From JAZKFP01 sp040386355 (GTDB lineage: Bacteria; Pseudomonadota; Gammaproteobacteria; Pseudomonadales; UBA6940): a stretch of DNA of 7,705 nt. A model generated the notes under the pieces. It saw only the letters and a list, made by a program, of their open reading frames with translations. It ran no database searches and was not told the DNA's origin. The stretch spans positions 1 to 7,705 of the forward strand of contig JAZKFP010000159.1 in the NCBI GenBank assembly GCA_040386355.1. The letters run 5' to 3'. Positions 1 to 6,322 of this stretch are shown here, in pieces; positions within the stretch are counted from its first letter, which is position 1; each line of letters starts with the position of its first letter. The position numbers were made by a program, and so were the translations under genes.

Positions 1-2
1 TT

Positions 3-1112
3 GGTAAAAATTGGGTACGATCATTAGATTCACTTCCTAATCCTCAGGATGAATCCGGCATTTTCTCCGATGAAGAACTCGATACTTGGATTAGTGAATG
101 TAAAAAATTGCTTGGAAACTCTTACGCAGATCTACATAGTCTTGGTCTGCACGATATTCTGAAAGATATTCGTCAAGATTTAACGGAATTCGGTGTAAAT
201 TACGAATCTTGGTTTTCTGAACAATCTTTATCATTAAATAATCCTTCTGCAATCGATGAATCAATAAATTTTTTAAAAAATAATGGACACTTATACGAAA
301 AAGAAGGCGCCTTATGGTTTCGCTCTACTGCATTGGGCGATGATAAAGATCGTGTTGTTATTCGAGAAAATGGGCAGCCTACTTACTTTGCATCAGATAT
401 CGCCTATCACTGGCAAAAATTTCAACGTGGATTCGATCGACTAATTAACATTTGGGGTGCTGATCATCACGGTTATATTCCACGAGTTAGAGCCGCTTTG
501 ATAGCACTAGGCGCGGATGCAGAAAAATTAGAAGTTTTGCTCGTACAATTTGCAGTGTTGTATCGTTCTGGAAAAAAAGTGCAAATGTCGACTCGATCTG
601 GTTCTTTTGTGACATTACGAGAACTGCGAGCTGAGGTCGGCAATGATGCAGCACGATTTTTTTATGCGATGCGAAAACCGGATCAACATTTAGATTTTGA
701 TTTAGACCTTGCAACTTCTGAATCAAAAGACAATCCTATTTTTTACGTACATTATGCACATGCGCGTTTATGCAGCCTATTTTCTAAATATGAAAACTTA
801 AATGGCATAGCGTTTGATTATTCTTCTATTTCAAATATGCAGCTTACGCTGCCTGAAGAACTTGATTTGTGTAAATTAATTGAAGAATTTCCTGATATTA
901 TTCAACGCGCTGCTGATCAAAGAGCACCGCATGTTTTAATTCAATATCTGCGAGATTTGGCAAGTTCTGTGCATCGTTATTACAATGAATATCGAATCAT
1001 TGATGAAAGCAGCGAAACTACTAGTAATCGGTTATTGTTATGTGCAGCATTGCGAATTGTGTTAGCAAATGGTCTTGGTATTCTCGGACTTAGCACGCCG
1101 GAAAAAATGTAA
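3..1112 (+). CDS. argS: Arginine--tRNA ligase, C-terminal two-thirds (5' end outside window)
   Basis: Class I aminoacyl-tRNA synthetase that charges tRNA(Arg) with arginine in the cytoplasm. The reading frame is open from the left edge, so the gene starts upstream. About 369 residues are visible, against roughly 580 for the whole E. coli enzyme. What is seen: the Rossmann-fold second half with WGADHHGYIPR (around 456-488), the KMSKS-loop equivalent QMSTRSG (around 585-605; ArgS often lacks a canonical KMSKS), the family block EVGNDAARFFYAMRKPDQHLDFDLDLA region (about 630-710), then the all-helical DALR anticodon-binding domain from FYVHYAHAR (about 740) to the typical ending LSTPEKM. A TTG at 108 is internal, since the frame and plausible ArgS sequence continue upstream of it. 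The SPOR gene follows after 14 bases, so the two are probably cotranscribed. Identity is very secure. Confidence 0.97.
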   Translation, partial: GKNWVRSLDSLPNPQDESGIFSDEELDTWISECKKLLGNSYADLHSLGLHDILKDIRQDLTEFGVNYESWFSEQSLSLNNPSAIDESINFLKNNGHLYEKEGALWFRSTALGDDKDRVVIRENGQPTYFASDIAYHWQKFQRGFDRLINIWGADHHGYIPRVRAALIALGADAEKLEVLLVQFAVLYRSGKKVQMSTRSGSFVTLRELRAEVGNDAARFFYAMRKPDQHLDFDLDLATSESKDNPIFYVHYAHARLCSLFSKYENLNGIAFDYSSISNMQLTLPEELDLCKLIEEFPDIIQRAADQRAPHVLIQYLRDLASSVHRYYNEYRIIDESSETTSNRLLLCAALRIVLANGLGILGLSTPEKM

Positions 1113-1126
1113 TCACAGAGTAATGT

Positions 1127-1990
1127 ATGGCCACAAATAGTCAGCCTAACTATCCACCTTGGTTATGGGGAATTACCGGACTTGTTGTTGGATTATTTAT
1201 TGCGTTGCTACTTGTATTTAGTAGCAAAGAACATTCTGCTGATCGCTCTCCTACACCGCTCGTTACTTCCTCGTCAGATACCAATCTTCCAAACGCAATT
1301 CCAGCAGTAAATAAACCTGCGGTTGAATATAAATTTTACACACCTCTACCTGAAGCCGAAACATTATTAGGCAAACATAGAGTTCAGCAGCATTCTCAAG
1401 CAGAACTCGCCCGAAAAGAACTGATGAAAAAAGAATTAGCAGACCAAGGATTGGTGCAAGAAAGTTTGAAAGCTTCAGGCAACGAAATTACTAAACCGGC
1501 TATTCAAGACAGTATTCCAACTAAAGTTGTAGACATTGCACAACCTGATACCACTCAGGACATTATTGATACATACGAAAACAAAGAGCAACTTTCTGCA
1601 TCTGCACTTGAAGATGCTCAACCTGCACAATCATTTACCGAAAACATTTTTCAAAATCAAGAAGAAATCATTCAAGCTGAAATTCAGTCAGAAGTTGAAT
1701 CTCGCACATCAAATACTCAATCTAGTGACATTGCTCAATCTAGCACCAGTGAACAATTTATTATTCAAGCCGGTTCATTTCGCTCTCAACTTGAAGCGGA
1801 TCGTCAACGTGGTCAGTTACTATTGTTAGGCTTCCAGCCTTCTATCGAACAAGCAAATCTAGATGCAGAAGGAACCTGGTTTCGAGTCATACTTGGTCCT
1901 TTTGCCGCACGTAATGATGCAGAAAAAGTCGTTTCACAAATCGATCAACAAAAATTTCCAGTACGTATTTTTCGAAAAACCACTTCGTAA
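1127..1990 (+). CDS. SPOR-domain membrane protein, FtsN-like
   Basis: Probable inner-membrane protein that binds denuded septal peptidoglycan and may act in cell division. Of 287 residues, 13-31 form one hydrophobic anchor (LWGITGLVVGLFIALLLVF), followed by a long periplasmic linker rich in Q, E and S. Residues 210-284 are a SPOR domain (FIIQAGSFRS, then TWFRVILGPFAARNDAEKV). The segment EYKFYTPLPEAE (67-78) resembles the short FYxxLPE block found after the anchor in FtsN-like proteins of many proteobacteria, possibly the essential FtsN peptide. The cytoplasmic tail is only about 12 residues and has no Lys or Arg, unlike typical FtsN; an in-frame stop at 1121-1123 excludes a longer start. ATG 1127 has only a weak upstream purine stretch (ACAGAG, 1115-1120). 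A SPOR gene between argS and hslV is a known gammaproteobacterial arrangement. I do not assign ftsN, because several SPOR families share this layout. Confidence 0.9.
   Translation: MATNSQPNYPPWLWGITGLVVGLFIALLLVFSSKEHSADRSPTPLVTSSSDTNLPNAIPAVNKPAVEYKFYTPLPEAETLLGKHRVQQHSQAELARKELMKKELADQGLVQESLKASGNEITKPAIQDSIPTKVVDIAQPDTTQDIIDTYENKEQLSASALEDAQPAQSFTENIFQNQEEIIQAEIQSEVESRTSNTQSSDIAQSSTSEQFIIQAGSFRSQLEADRQRGQLLLLGFQPSIEQANLDAEGTWFRVILGPFAARNDAEKVVSQIDQQKFPVRIFRKTTS
1716..1743 (+). repeat. Short in-frame direct repeat in SPOR linker
   Basis: The 10-mer CTCAATCTAG occurs at 1716-1725 and 1734-1743, an 18-base (six-codon) period. It encodes the linked peptides TQSSDI and AQSSTS in the disordered linker just before the SPOR domain. 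It is best explained as a small slippage duplication in a region without folding constraint. Confidence 0.6.
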
Positions 1991-2002
1991 TCATTTTTTA
2001 AA

Positions 2003-2022
2003 AAAACTATAAAAATAGTTTT
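2003..2022 (+). terminator. A/T-only hairpin after SPOR gene, possible weak terminator
   Basis: AAAACTAT (2003-2010), loop AAAA, ATAGTTTT (2015-2022) form a perfect 8-bp stem 13 bases after the SPOR stop codon. The stem has only two G-C pairs' worth of strength at most, and no clean T-tract follows it beyond the stem's own TTTT. The position is right for the end of the argS-SPOR transcript, but the structure is weak. Confidence 0.3.
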
Positions 2023-2056
2023 ATGGCATTTTAAACTCTCTAATGTAAATCTTGAG

Positions 2057-2084
2057 CTTGAAAACCATCTGATTGCCCTCATCT
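2057..2084 (+). promoter_or_regulatory. Sigma-32 (RpoH) heat-shock promoter for hslVU
   Basis: The -35 element CTTGAAA (2057-2063) matches the sigma-32 consensus at all seven positions. After a 13-base spacer, CCTCATCT (2077-2084) matches seven of eight positions of the -10 consensus CCCCATNT. The spacer equals that of the E. coli dnaK P1 promoter. Transcription would begin near 2090-2092 and leave a leader of about 184 bases before hslV. HslVU is a known member of the sigma-32 regulon in E. coli, so sequence and context agree. Confidence 0.8.
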
Positions 2085-2094
2085 ACTAGCTAGT
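2085..2094. repeat. 10-bp perfect palindrome at predicted heat-shock start site
   Basis: ACTAGCTAGT is a perfect palindrome directly after the sigma-32 -10 element and spans the predicted transcription start. It could be a small operator half-site pair or chance; no protein-binding motif is recognised. Confidence 0.35.
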
Positions 2095-2169
2095 TTAAAA
2101 ATTTGCCCTTCACAAATAAGTTTGGGTTTTGCTAGCGTCGCTCTTCATCCTGCTCATTTACCGCTTTTT

Positions 2170-2175
2170 TATAAT
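2170..2175 (+). promoter_or_regulatory. Possible vegetative -10 box (TATAAT) upstream of hslV
   Basis: A perfect TATAAT sits about 100 bases upstream of the hslV start, but no hexamer resembling TTGACA lies 16-18 bases before it. Initiation would fall near 2181-2183, at the foot of the small hairpin that follows. It may give basal hslVU expression beside the heat-shock promoter. In an A/T-rich gap such a hexamer can also occur by chance. Confidence 0.3.
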
Positions 2176-2179
2176 AACA

Positions 2180-2193
2180 AGAGCAGTAGCTCT
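2180..2193 (+). other. Small hairpin in hslVU leader
   Basis: AGAGC (2180-2184), loop AGTA, GCTCT (2189-2193) form a 5-bp stem with a four-base loop. It has no T-tract, so it is not a terminator. If transcription starts at the TATAAT above, the stem would lie at the very 5' end of the mRNA, where such structures can protect a transcript; that role is inference. Confidence 0.35.
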
Positions 2194-2261
2194 GCAGGCA
2201 GTGACCGCTTTATTAAAACCAATTTATTGTGAATATACATCGTTCTTGACAATATTCTTTT

Positions 2262-2266
2262 GGGAG
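2262..2266 (+). promoter_or_regulatory. Ribosome binding site of hslV
   Basis: GGGAG lies eight bases before TTG 2275, an ideal Shine-Dalgarno distance. The first in-frame TTG at 2260 overlaps this element and so cannot be the start it serves. This decides the hslV start. Confidence 0.75.
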
Positions 2267-2274
2267 TTCTGATT

Positions 2275-2814
2275 TTGGATCAATATCGAGGAACCACGAT
2301 TTTGTGCGTACGTCGAGGTAACCAAGTAGTACTTGGTGGAGACGGCCAAGTTTCTTTAGGCTCGACCATCATGAAAGGTAATGCGCGAAAAGTGCGTCGC
2401 ATTTATAAGAATCAAGTGATTGCCGGATTTGCTGGCGGTACTGCAGATGCATTCACTTTATTTGAACGTTTTGAAGCAAAACTTGAAAAGCATCAAGGAC
2501 ATTTGGTTCGTGCTGCGGTTGAACTTGCAAAAGATTGGCGTACCGATCGTATCTTACGACGCTTAGAAGCCTTACTTGCTGTAGCAAATAAAGATGCCTT
2601 ATTAATTATTACCGGTAATGGTGATGTGATAGAACCAGAACACAATTTAATATCGATTGGTTCAGGCGGCCCCTATGCACAATCTGCAGCACGCGCTTTG
2701 ATGGATAATACCGATATGAGTGCACTTGAAATTGTACAAGCTTCCTTAAAAATTGCCGCTGATATTTGTGTTTACACCAATGAAAACATAACTATTGAAA
2801 CTCTAGAATTTTAG
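2275..2814 (+). CDS. hslV: ATP-dependent protease peptidase subunit HslV (ClpQ)
   Basis: Proteolytic core of the HslVU (ClpQY) protease, a cytoplasmic double hexamer of the proteasome beta-subunit fold that degrades proteins fed in by HslU. The chosen TTG start at 2275 gives 179 residues beginning MDQYRGTTI, preceded by a good ribosome binding site. Thr7 is the expected catalytic Thr1, exposed by removal of a six-residue propeptide after Gly6; E. coli HslV has only the initiator Met to remove. In mature numbering the other active-site residues are in place: Asp17 (D23), Lys33 (K39) and Ser124 (S130, in GSGGPYA at 129-135). The blocks KGNARKVRR, AGFAGGTADAFTLFERFE and AKDWRTDRILRRLEALL are characteristic. 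hslU follows after eight bases. Expression is likely heat-inducible from the sigma-32 promoter upstream, and the TTG start may moderate translation. Identity is very secure. Confidence 0.97.
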   Translation: MDQYRGTTILCVRRGNQVVLGGDGQVSLGSTIMKGNARKVRRIYKNQVIAGFAGGTADAFTLFERFEAKLEKHQGHLVRAAVELAKDWRTDRILRRLEALLAVANKDALLIITGNGDVIEPEHNLISIGSGGPYAQSAARALMDNTDMSALEIVQASLKIAADICVYTNENITIETLEF

Positions 2815-2816
2815 GA
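2812..2816 (+). promoter_or_regulatory. Ribosome binding site of hslU overlapping hslV stop
   Basis: TAGGA (2812-2816) includes the hslV stop codon TAG and lies six bases before the hslU ATG. This arrangement favours coupled translation of the two protease subunits. Confidence 0.6.
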
Positions 2817-2822
2817 TCTTAC

Positions 2823-4184
2823 ATGTCAGATTTAACGCCCCGCGAAATTGTTAGTGAATTAGATCAACATATTATTGGCCAAGGTGATGCGAAAAAAGCA
2901 GTTGCTGTTGCATTACGTAATCGTTGGCGTCGAATGCAGTTACCTGATGCGTTACGTCAAGAAATTACTCCAAAAAATATTTTATTAATTGGCCCAACTG
3001 GAGTTGGTAAAACCGAAATTGCACGTCGTCTTGCAAAACTTGCTAAAGCCCCCTTTTTAAAAATTGAAGCAACAAAATTTACAGAAGTTGGATATGTAGG
3101 CCGTGACGTAGAATCTATTATTCGTGATCTTGTTGAAGTTTCAATCAAAATGCTGCGTGCGCAAGAAGTTGAAAAAGTAAAAGTTTCAGCCGAGCAAGCT
3201 GCAGAAAACAGAATTTTGGATGTTATTTTACGACCTAGTAAAGAATCACTGGATATTCGGAGTACGGAAATCACTTCCGATACTAGTGAAACTACACCTT
3301 CAACACGTGATGTTTTTCTTAAAAAATTACGCCAAGGTGAATTAGACGATAAAGAAATAGATATTGAAGTTAATAGTGCTCCAATTGGTGTGGAAATTAT
3401 GACGCCCCCGGGCATGGAAGAAATGACCAGCCAATTACAAAGTTTATTTTCTAATTTATCGAGCGGCAGAAAAAAAAGTCGGCGTTTAAAAATCAAAGAA
3501 GCACGGAAAATTTTACGTGATGAAGAAGCTGCAAAATTAGTGAATGAAGAAGATTTAAAAACACGCGCAATTGATGCAGTTGAACAAAACGGTATTGTTT
3601 TTCTGGATGAAATTGACAAAATTGCTAAACGTTCAGAGGTTAGTGGAACCGATGTTTCGCGTGAGGGTGTGCAACGTGATTTACTTCCTCTAATTGAAGG
3701 CAGTACCATCTCAACTAAATACGGCATGGTAAAAACTGATTTTATTTTATTTATCGGTTCTGGCGCTTTTCATCTTGCAAAACCTTCAGATTTAATTCCT
3801 GAATTACAAGGTCGCTTACCGATTCGTGTTGAACTAAAAGCACTAACTACAGAAGATTTTGAACGCATTTTAACAGAACCAAGCATTTCAATTACCACAC
3901 AATATCAAGCTTTATTAAAGACTGAAGGTCTGGAAATTGAATTTGCAAATGACGGTTTAAAGAAAATTGCAAAAATTGCCTGGCAAGTTAATGAAAAAAC
4001 TGAAAATATTGGTGCACGACGTTTGCACACGGTAATGGAACGTTTATTAGAAAGTATCTCTTTCGAGGCTGATACACTTGCAGAAAAATACAAAGATAAT
4101 CCTCTTATTATTGATGCGGAATATGTTGATAAACATTTGTCAGAATTAGCAGATAATGAAGACTTGAGTCGATATATTTTATAA
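2823..4184 (+). CDS. hslU: HslU (ClpY) AAA+ unfoldase subunit of HslVU protease
   Basis: Hexameric cytoplasmic ATPase that unfolds substrates and threads them into HslV. The 453 residues have the family's normal layout. Residues 1-108 hold the N-terminal half of the AAA+ module, with Walker A GPTGVGKT (57-64) and the pore loop GYVGRD (90-95). Residues about 109-243 form the I domain that captures substrates. The second part of the AAA+ module has Walker B IVFLDEID (258-265), a sensor-1 region GSGAFH (312-317) and the sensor-2 motif GARR (397-400). The C-terminal tail EDLSRYIL (446-453) is the peptide that docks between HslV subunits to activate them; E. coli ends in nearly the same residues. 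ATG 2823 has a good ribosome binding site. The gene is complete and shows no missing motif. It is expected to be cotranscribed with hslV. Confidence 0.98.
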   Translation: MSDLTPREIVSELDQHIIGQGDAKKAVAVALRNRWRRMQLPDALRQEITPKNILLIGPTGVGKTEIARRLAKLAKAPFLKIEATKFTEVGYVGRDVESIIRDLVEVSIKMLRAQEVEKVKVSAEQAAENRILDVILRPSKESLDIRSTEITSDTSETTPSTRDVFLKKLRQGELDDKEIDIEVNSAPIGVEIMTPPGMEEMTSQLQSLFSNLSSGRKKSRRLKIKEARKILRDEEAAKLVNEEDLKTRAIDAVEQNGIVFLDEIDKIAKRSEVSGTDVSREGVQRDLLPLIEGSTISTKYGMVKTDFILFIGSGAFHLAKPSDLIPELQGRLPIRVELKALTTEDFERILTEPSISITTQYQALLKTEGLEIEFANDGLKKIAKIAWQVNEKTENIGARRLHTVMERLLESISFEADTLAEKYKDNPLIIDAEYVDKHLSELADNEDLSRYIL

Positions 4185-4198
4185 CCGGACGATTGTCT

Positions 4199-4609
4199 AT
4201 GTTGTCGTCAAACGATATTCCTACGGGATTGCGTTACCACAAAAAATCAGCTGTGCTGGATATTATTTATTCAGCACAGACTTATTCCCTAACAGCAGAA
4301 TTTTTGCGCGTTTATTCTCCATCCGCTGAAGTACAGCGTCACGGCAATCCCGAACTACAATTCGGTAAAAGCAATGTCCAAATTGAAAAAATTCACTACG
4401 TCGGACGTTATGGAATACGAATTGATTTTTCTGATAGTCATGCAACTGGTATTTTTAGTTGGAACTATTTACTGCATTTAACTTCAGAACATGAACAATT
4501 GTGGACAAAGTATTTGCAAGCTTTGGAAACAGCTGGTAAATCACGAGATCCTCATACAAGTATTGTGAGAATTCAATCGCCTCATCAAAAATCCATTGAG
4601 CAAAAATAA
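4199..4609 (+). CDS. DUF971 protein (gamma-butyrobetaine hydroxylase-like N-terminal domain)
   Basis: Small cytoplasmic protein of 136 residues made almost wholly of the DUF971/GBBH-like_N domain. Seen: IPTGLRYHKKSAVLDI at the N-terminus, the block LRVYSPSAEVQRHG (36-49), and VGRYGIRIDFSDSHATGIFSW (around 68-88), all characteristic of the family. The last 20 or so residues are polar and probably disordered. The domain also occurs fused to Mrp/ApbC-type iron-sulfur carriers and at the N-terminus of eukaryotic carnitine-synthesis dioxygenases, but its role when alone is not established. I assign no reaction. ATG 4199 is preferred to TTG 4193 because the GGA at 4187-4189 is nine bases from the ATG but only three from the TTG. 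A DUF971 gene directly after hslU is a known arrangement in pseudomonads; hldE follows after two bases. Confidence 0.92.
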   Translation: MLSSNDIPTGLRYHKKSAVLDIIYSAQTYSLTAEFLRVYSPSAEVQRHGNPELQFGKSNVQIEKIHYVGRYGIRIDFSDSHATGIFSWNYLLHLTSEHEQLWTKYLQALETAGKSRDPHTSIVRIQSPHQKSIEQK

Positions 4610-4611
4610 TT

Positions 4612-6051
4612 ATGTCGGCTTCTTTATTATCAGCACTTCCTGATTTTTCAGCATGTCGTATTCTTGTATTGGGCGATGTTATGTTGGATCGCTATTGGAC
4701 TGGAAGCACACAACGTATTTCGCCTGAAGCTCCAGTTCCTGTGGTAAATATTGGTCCTTCAGAAGATCGTGCGGGCGGCGCTGCGAACGTTGCATTAAAT
4801 GTTCGTGCTCTTGGTGCGCAAGTCACATTAATGGGATTATGTGGTACGGACGATCACGGCGATCAATTAGAAAGTATTTTACAACAAGCACAGGTTTCTA
4901 CAAAACTTATTCGATGCGCACATCCGACCATTACTAAATTACGCGTAATGAGTCGCCATCAACAATTAATTCGTTTGGATTTTGAGCATACCGATTGGCC
5001 TGAAGCGGTTTATGCAACGTTATTAGAAAAGTTTTCTGAAATAATTCATCAACAAGATATTGTGATTTTTTCAGATTATGCAAAAGGCACATTAAATCAA
5101 GTTGAATTATTTATTGCATACGCACGTAAGCATTCAATTCCTACACTCGTTGATCCTAAAGGACAAGATTTCCAACGTTATCGCGGTGCAACATTATTAA
5201 CGCCCAACGCGCATGAATTTGCATTAGTAGCTGGAAAATGGACTGATACTAAAGATTTAGAAAAACGTGCAAAAGAATGGACCCAACAACTTGATCTTTC
5301 TGCATTACTGGTGACACGTGGCGAGCACGGAATGACCTTTGTAGAAAAAACCGGCGCGTCCATGTCATTACCAACTGTTGCAAAAGAAGTTTTTGACGTA
5401 ACGGGTGCGGGCGACACAGTAATTGCTACGCTTGCAACAGTATGGTCAGCAACGCAAGATTGGCGTCAATCGGTTCGACTTGCAAATTTAGCCGCTGGAA
5501 TTGTGGTTGGAAAAGTCGGTACAGCAACGGTGTCTCGAGATGAGTTATCTCGTTCAATTCGTCCATTGCGTAGTCAGGGTGGAATTATTTCTGCTGAAGA
5601 ATTGGTAGAAATTGTAGAAGACTTAAAAGCCCAAGGTAAAAAAATTGTTTTTACAAATGGATGTTTCGATATTTTGCACGCCGGTCATGTCCATTATCTC
5701 GATCAAGCACAAAGCTTGGGTGATGTGTTAATCGTTGCAGTAAATTCAGATGAATCCGTGCAACGATTGAAAGGACTAACTCGCCCCATTAATTCTCTAC
5801 AAAATCGAATGACGGTTTTATCTGGTTTGCGCGCAGTTGATTGGGTAACATCTTTTTCAAATGATACGCCAAAAGAACTTATTGAATTACTCACACCAAA
5901 TATTTTGGTAAAAGGTGGTGATTACCAAGAAGAGAATATTGTTGGCACAGAATGGGTGAAATCGCATGGCGGTAAAGTAAAGACTATTCCATTTGTTGAT
6001 GGATGCTCAACTACTCTTACCATTCAAAAGATAGCTCAACAAAAATATTAA
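4612..6051 (+). CDS. hldE: Bifunctional heptose 7-phosphate kinase / heptose 1-phosphate adenylyltransferase
   Basis: Cytoplasmic enzyme of ADP-heptose synthesis for the LPS inner core. The N-terminal half phosphorylates D-glycero-beta-D-manno-heptose 7-phosphate at C1, and the C-terminal half transfers AMP to the 1-phosphate after GmhB removes the 7-phosphate. The 479 residues match the normal full-length fusion. Residues 1 to about 318 form a ribokinase (PfkB) domain, with GDVMLDRYWTG (21-31), the GGAANVALN substrate loop (55-63) and FDVTGAGDT (261-269), where Asp268 is the catalytic base. Residues about 344-475 form the cytidylyltransferase-like domain, with FTNGCFDILHAGH (347-359), whose HAGH is the HxGH nucleotide-binding motif, then LVKGGDY (432-438) and DGCSTT (463-468). 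It starts two bases after the DUF971 stop with little ribosome binding site, which suggests translational coupling. The presence of hldE implies a Gram-negative cell with heptosylated LPS. Confidence 0.98.
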   Translation: MSASLLSALPDFSACRILVLGDVMLDRYWTGSTQRISPEAPVPVVNIGPSEDRAGGAANVALNVRALGAQVTLMGLCGTDDHGDQLESILQQAQVSTKLIRCAHPTITKLRVMSRHQQLIRLDFEHTDWPEAVYATLLEKFSEIIHQQDIVIFSDYAKGTLNQVELFIAYARKHSIPTLVDPKGQDFQRYRGATLLTPNAHEFALVAGKWTDTKDLEKRAKEWTQQLDLSALLVTRGEHGMTFVEKTGASMSLPTVAKEVFDVTGAGDTVIATLATVWSATQDWRQSVRLANLAAGIVVGKVGTATVSRDELSRSIRPLRSQGGIISAEELVEIVEDLKAQGKKIVFTNGCFDILHAGHVHYLDQAQSLGDVLIVAVNSDESVQRLKGLTRPINSLQNRMTVLSGLRAVDWVTSFSNDTPKELIELLTPNILVKGGDYQEENIVGTEWVKSHGGKVKTIPFVDGCSTTLTIQKIAQQKY

Positions 6052-6272
6052 AAATAAAAAGGTTATTTGCACCACTTAATTTGCACTATGCATTACCAAT
6101 ATCATCTTTATCCAATAGTGCCGATCCAGTACAAGGTTTAATTTTTTGTATTCTAGTTTTATTTTTAAGCCTAGCTTTATCAGCCTTTACCTATCGTTAT
6201 ATTGAAATTCCTTCGCGGGATTATTTAAATATGAAAATATTTAAGTACAAAAACGGCGGATTCGCAAAGTAA
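6052..6272 (+). pseudogene. C-terminal remnant of membrane acyltransferase (OafA/YrhL, acyltransferase family 3)
   Basis: A reading frame ending at TAA 6270-6272 encodes a peptide that looks like the tail of an integral-membrane O-acyltransferase of surface polysaccharides. One hydrophobic segment, GLIFCILVLFLSLALSAFTY (6135-6194), is followed by YRYIEIPSRDYL (6192-6227), matching the usual ending of the last helix in this family (Y-R-x-I-E-x-P-x-R). The rest of the protein, normally some 350 residues with about ten membrane segments and the catalytic His, is absent. The frame overlaps the end of hldE upstream but that part is not acyltransferase-like. There is no credible start codon at the beginning of the recognisable part. 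I infer a leftover of deletion or recombination next to an LPS gene. A short functional membrane peptide is possible but less likely. Confidence 0.7.
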
Positions 6273-6274
6273 GT

Positions 6275-6290
6275 GCAGCAATGAAGCTGC
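6275..6290. terminator. Hairpin between convergent genes, possible weak terminator
   Basis: GCAGC (6275-6279), loop AATGAA, GCTGC (6286-6290) form a perfect 5-bp, G/C-rich stem between the + strand cluster and der. No T-tract follows on either strand. It sits where both transcripts should end, but without a T-run intrinsic termination is uncertain. The remaining bases to 6322 are A/T-rich with nothing else recognised. Confidence 0.3.
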
Positions 6291-6322
6291 TAAATGTATC
6301 GAATAGATTGCAAGAAAATTTT

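Larger units (their letters stand above)
1991..2274 (+). other. Intergenic regulatory region upstream of hslVU
   Basis: This 284-base stretch has no convincing gene. In order it holds an A/T-only hairpin right after the SPOR stop, a near-consensus sigma-32 promoter (2057-2084), a 10-base palindrome ACTAGCTAGT (2085-2094), an isolated TATAAT (2170-2175), a small hairpin (2180-2193) and the hslV ribosome binding site (2262-2266). An open frame without ATG (2062-2232) crosses the middle, and I do not consider it coding. The 8-mer ACCGCTTT occurs twice (2160-2167 and 2204-2211). The stretch probably contains both the end of the argS-SPOR transcript and the start of the hslVU transcript. Confidence 0.8.

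Noticed and set aside
108..110. TTG as the argS start
   Set aside because: The frame continues to the left edge with ArgS-like sequence, and a start here would remove the catalytic HIGH half of the enzyme.
1536..1829. 97-codon open frame within the SPOR gene in another frame
   Set aside because: It overlaps the SPOR linker and start of the SPOR domain, and its Leu/Asn/His/Lys-rich composition is a frame shadow of the Gln/Glu/Ser-rich linker.
2160..2211. ACCGCTTT repeated at 2160-2167 and 2204-2211 as a possible att or operator pair
   Set aside because: Two short copies 44 bases apart without flanking similarity, integrase gene or known motif are compatible with chance.
2062..2232. Open frame of 56 codons in the hslVU leader
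   Set aside because: It has no ATG; the only TTG (2122) lacks a ribosome binding site, and the frame crosses the heat-shock -10 element. The predicted peptide resembles nothing I recognise.
2246..2251. Perfect TTGACA hexamer just upstream of hslV
   Set aside because: A partner -10 box would fall at about 2269-2274, against the TTG start and after the ribosome binding site, and the bases there do not resemble TATAAT.
2957..3727. Long open frame of 256 codons on the - strand inside hslU
   Set aside because: It is fully antisense to well-conserved hslU codons, is rich in Ser, Arg, Ile and Phe in the way of a reverse-strand shadow, and has no family resemblance.
4193..4195. TTG as the start of the DUF971 gene
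   Set aside because: It lies only three bases after the GGA of the ribosome binding site; ATG 4199 has a workable distance.
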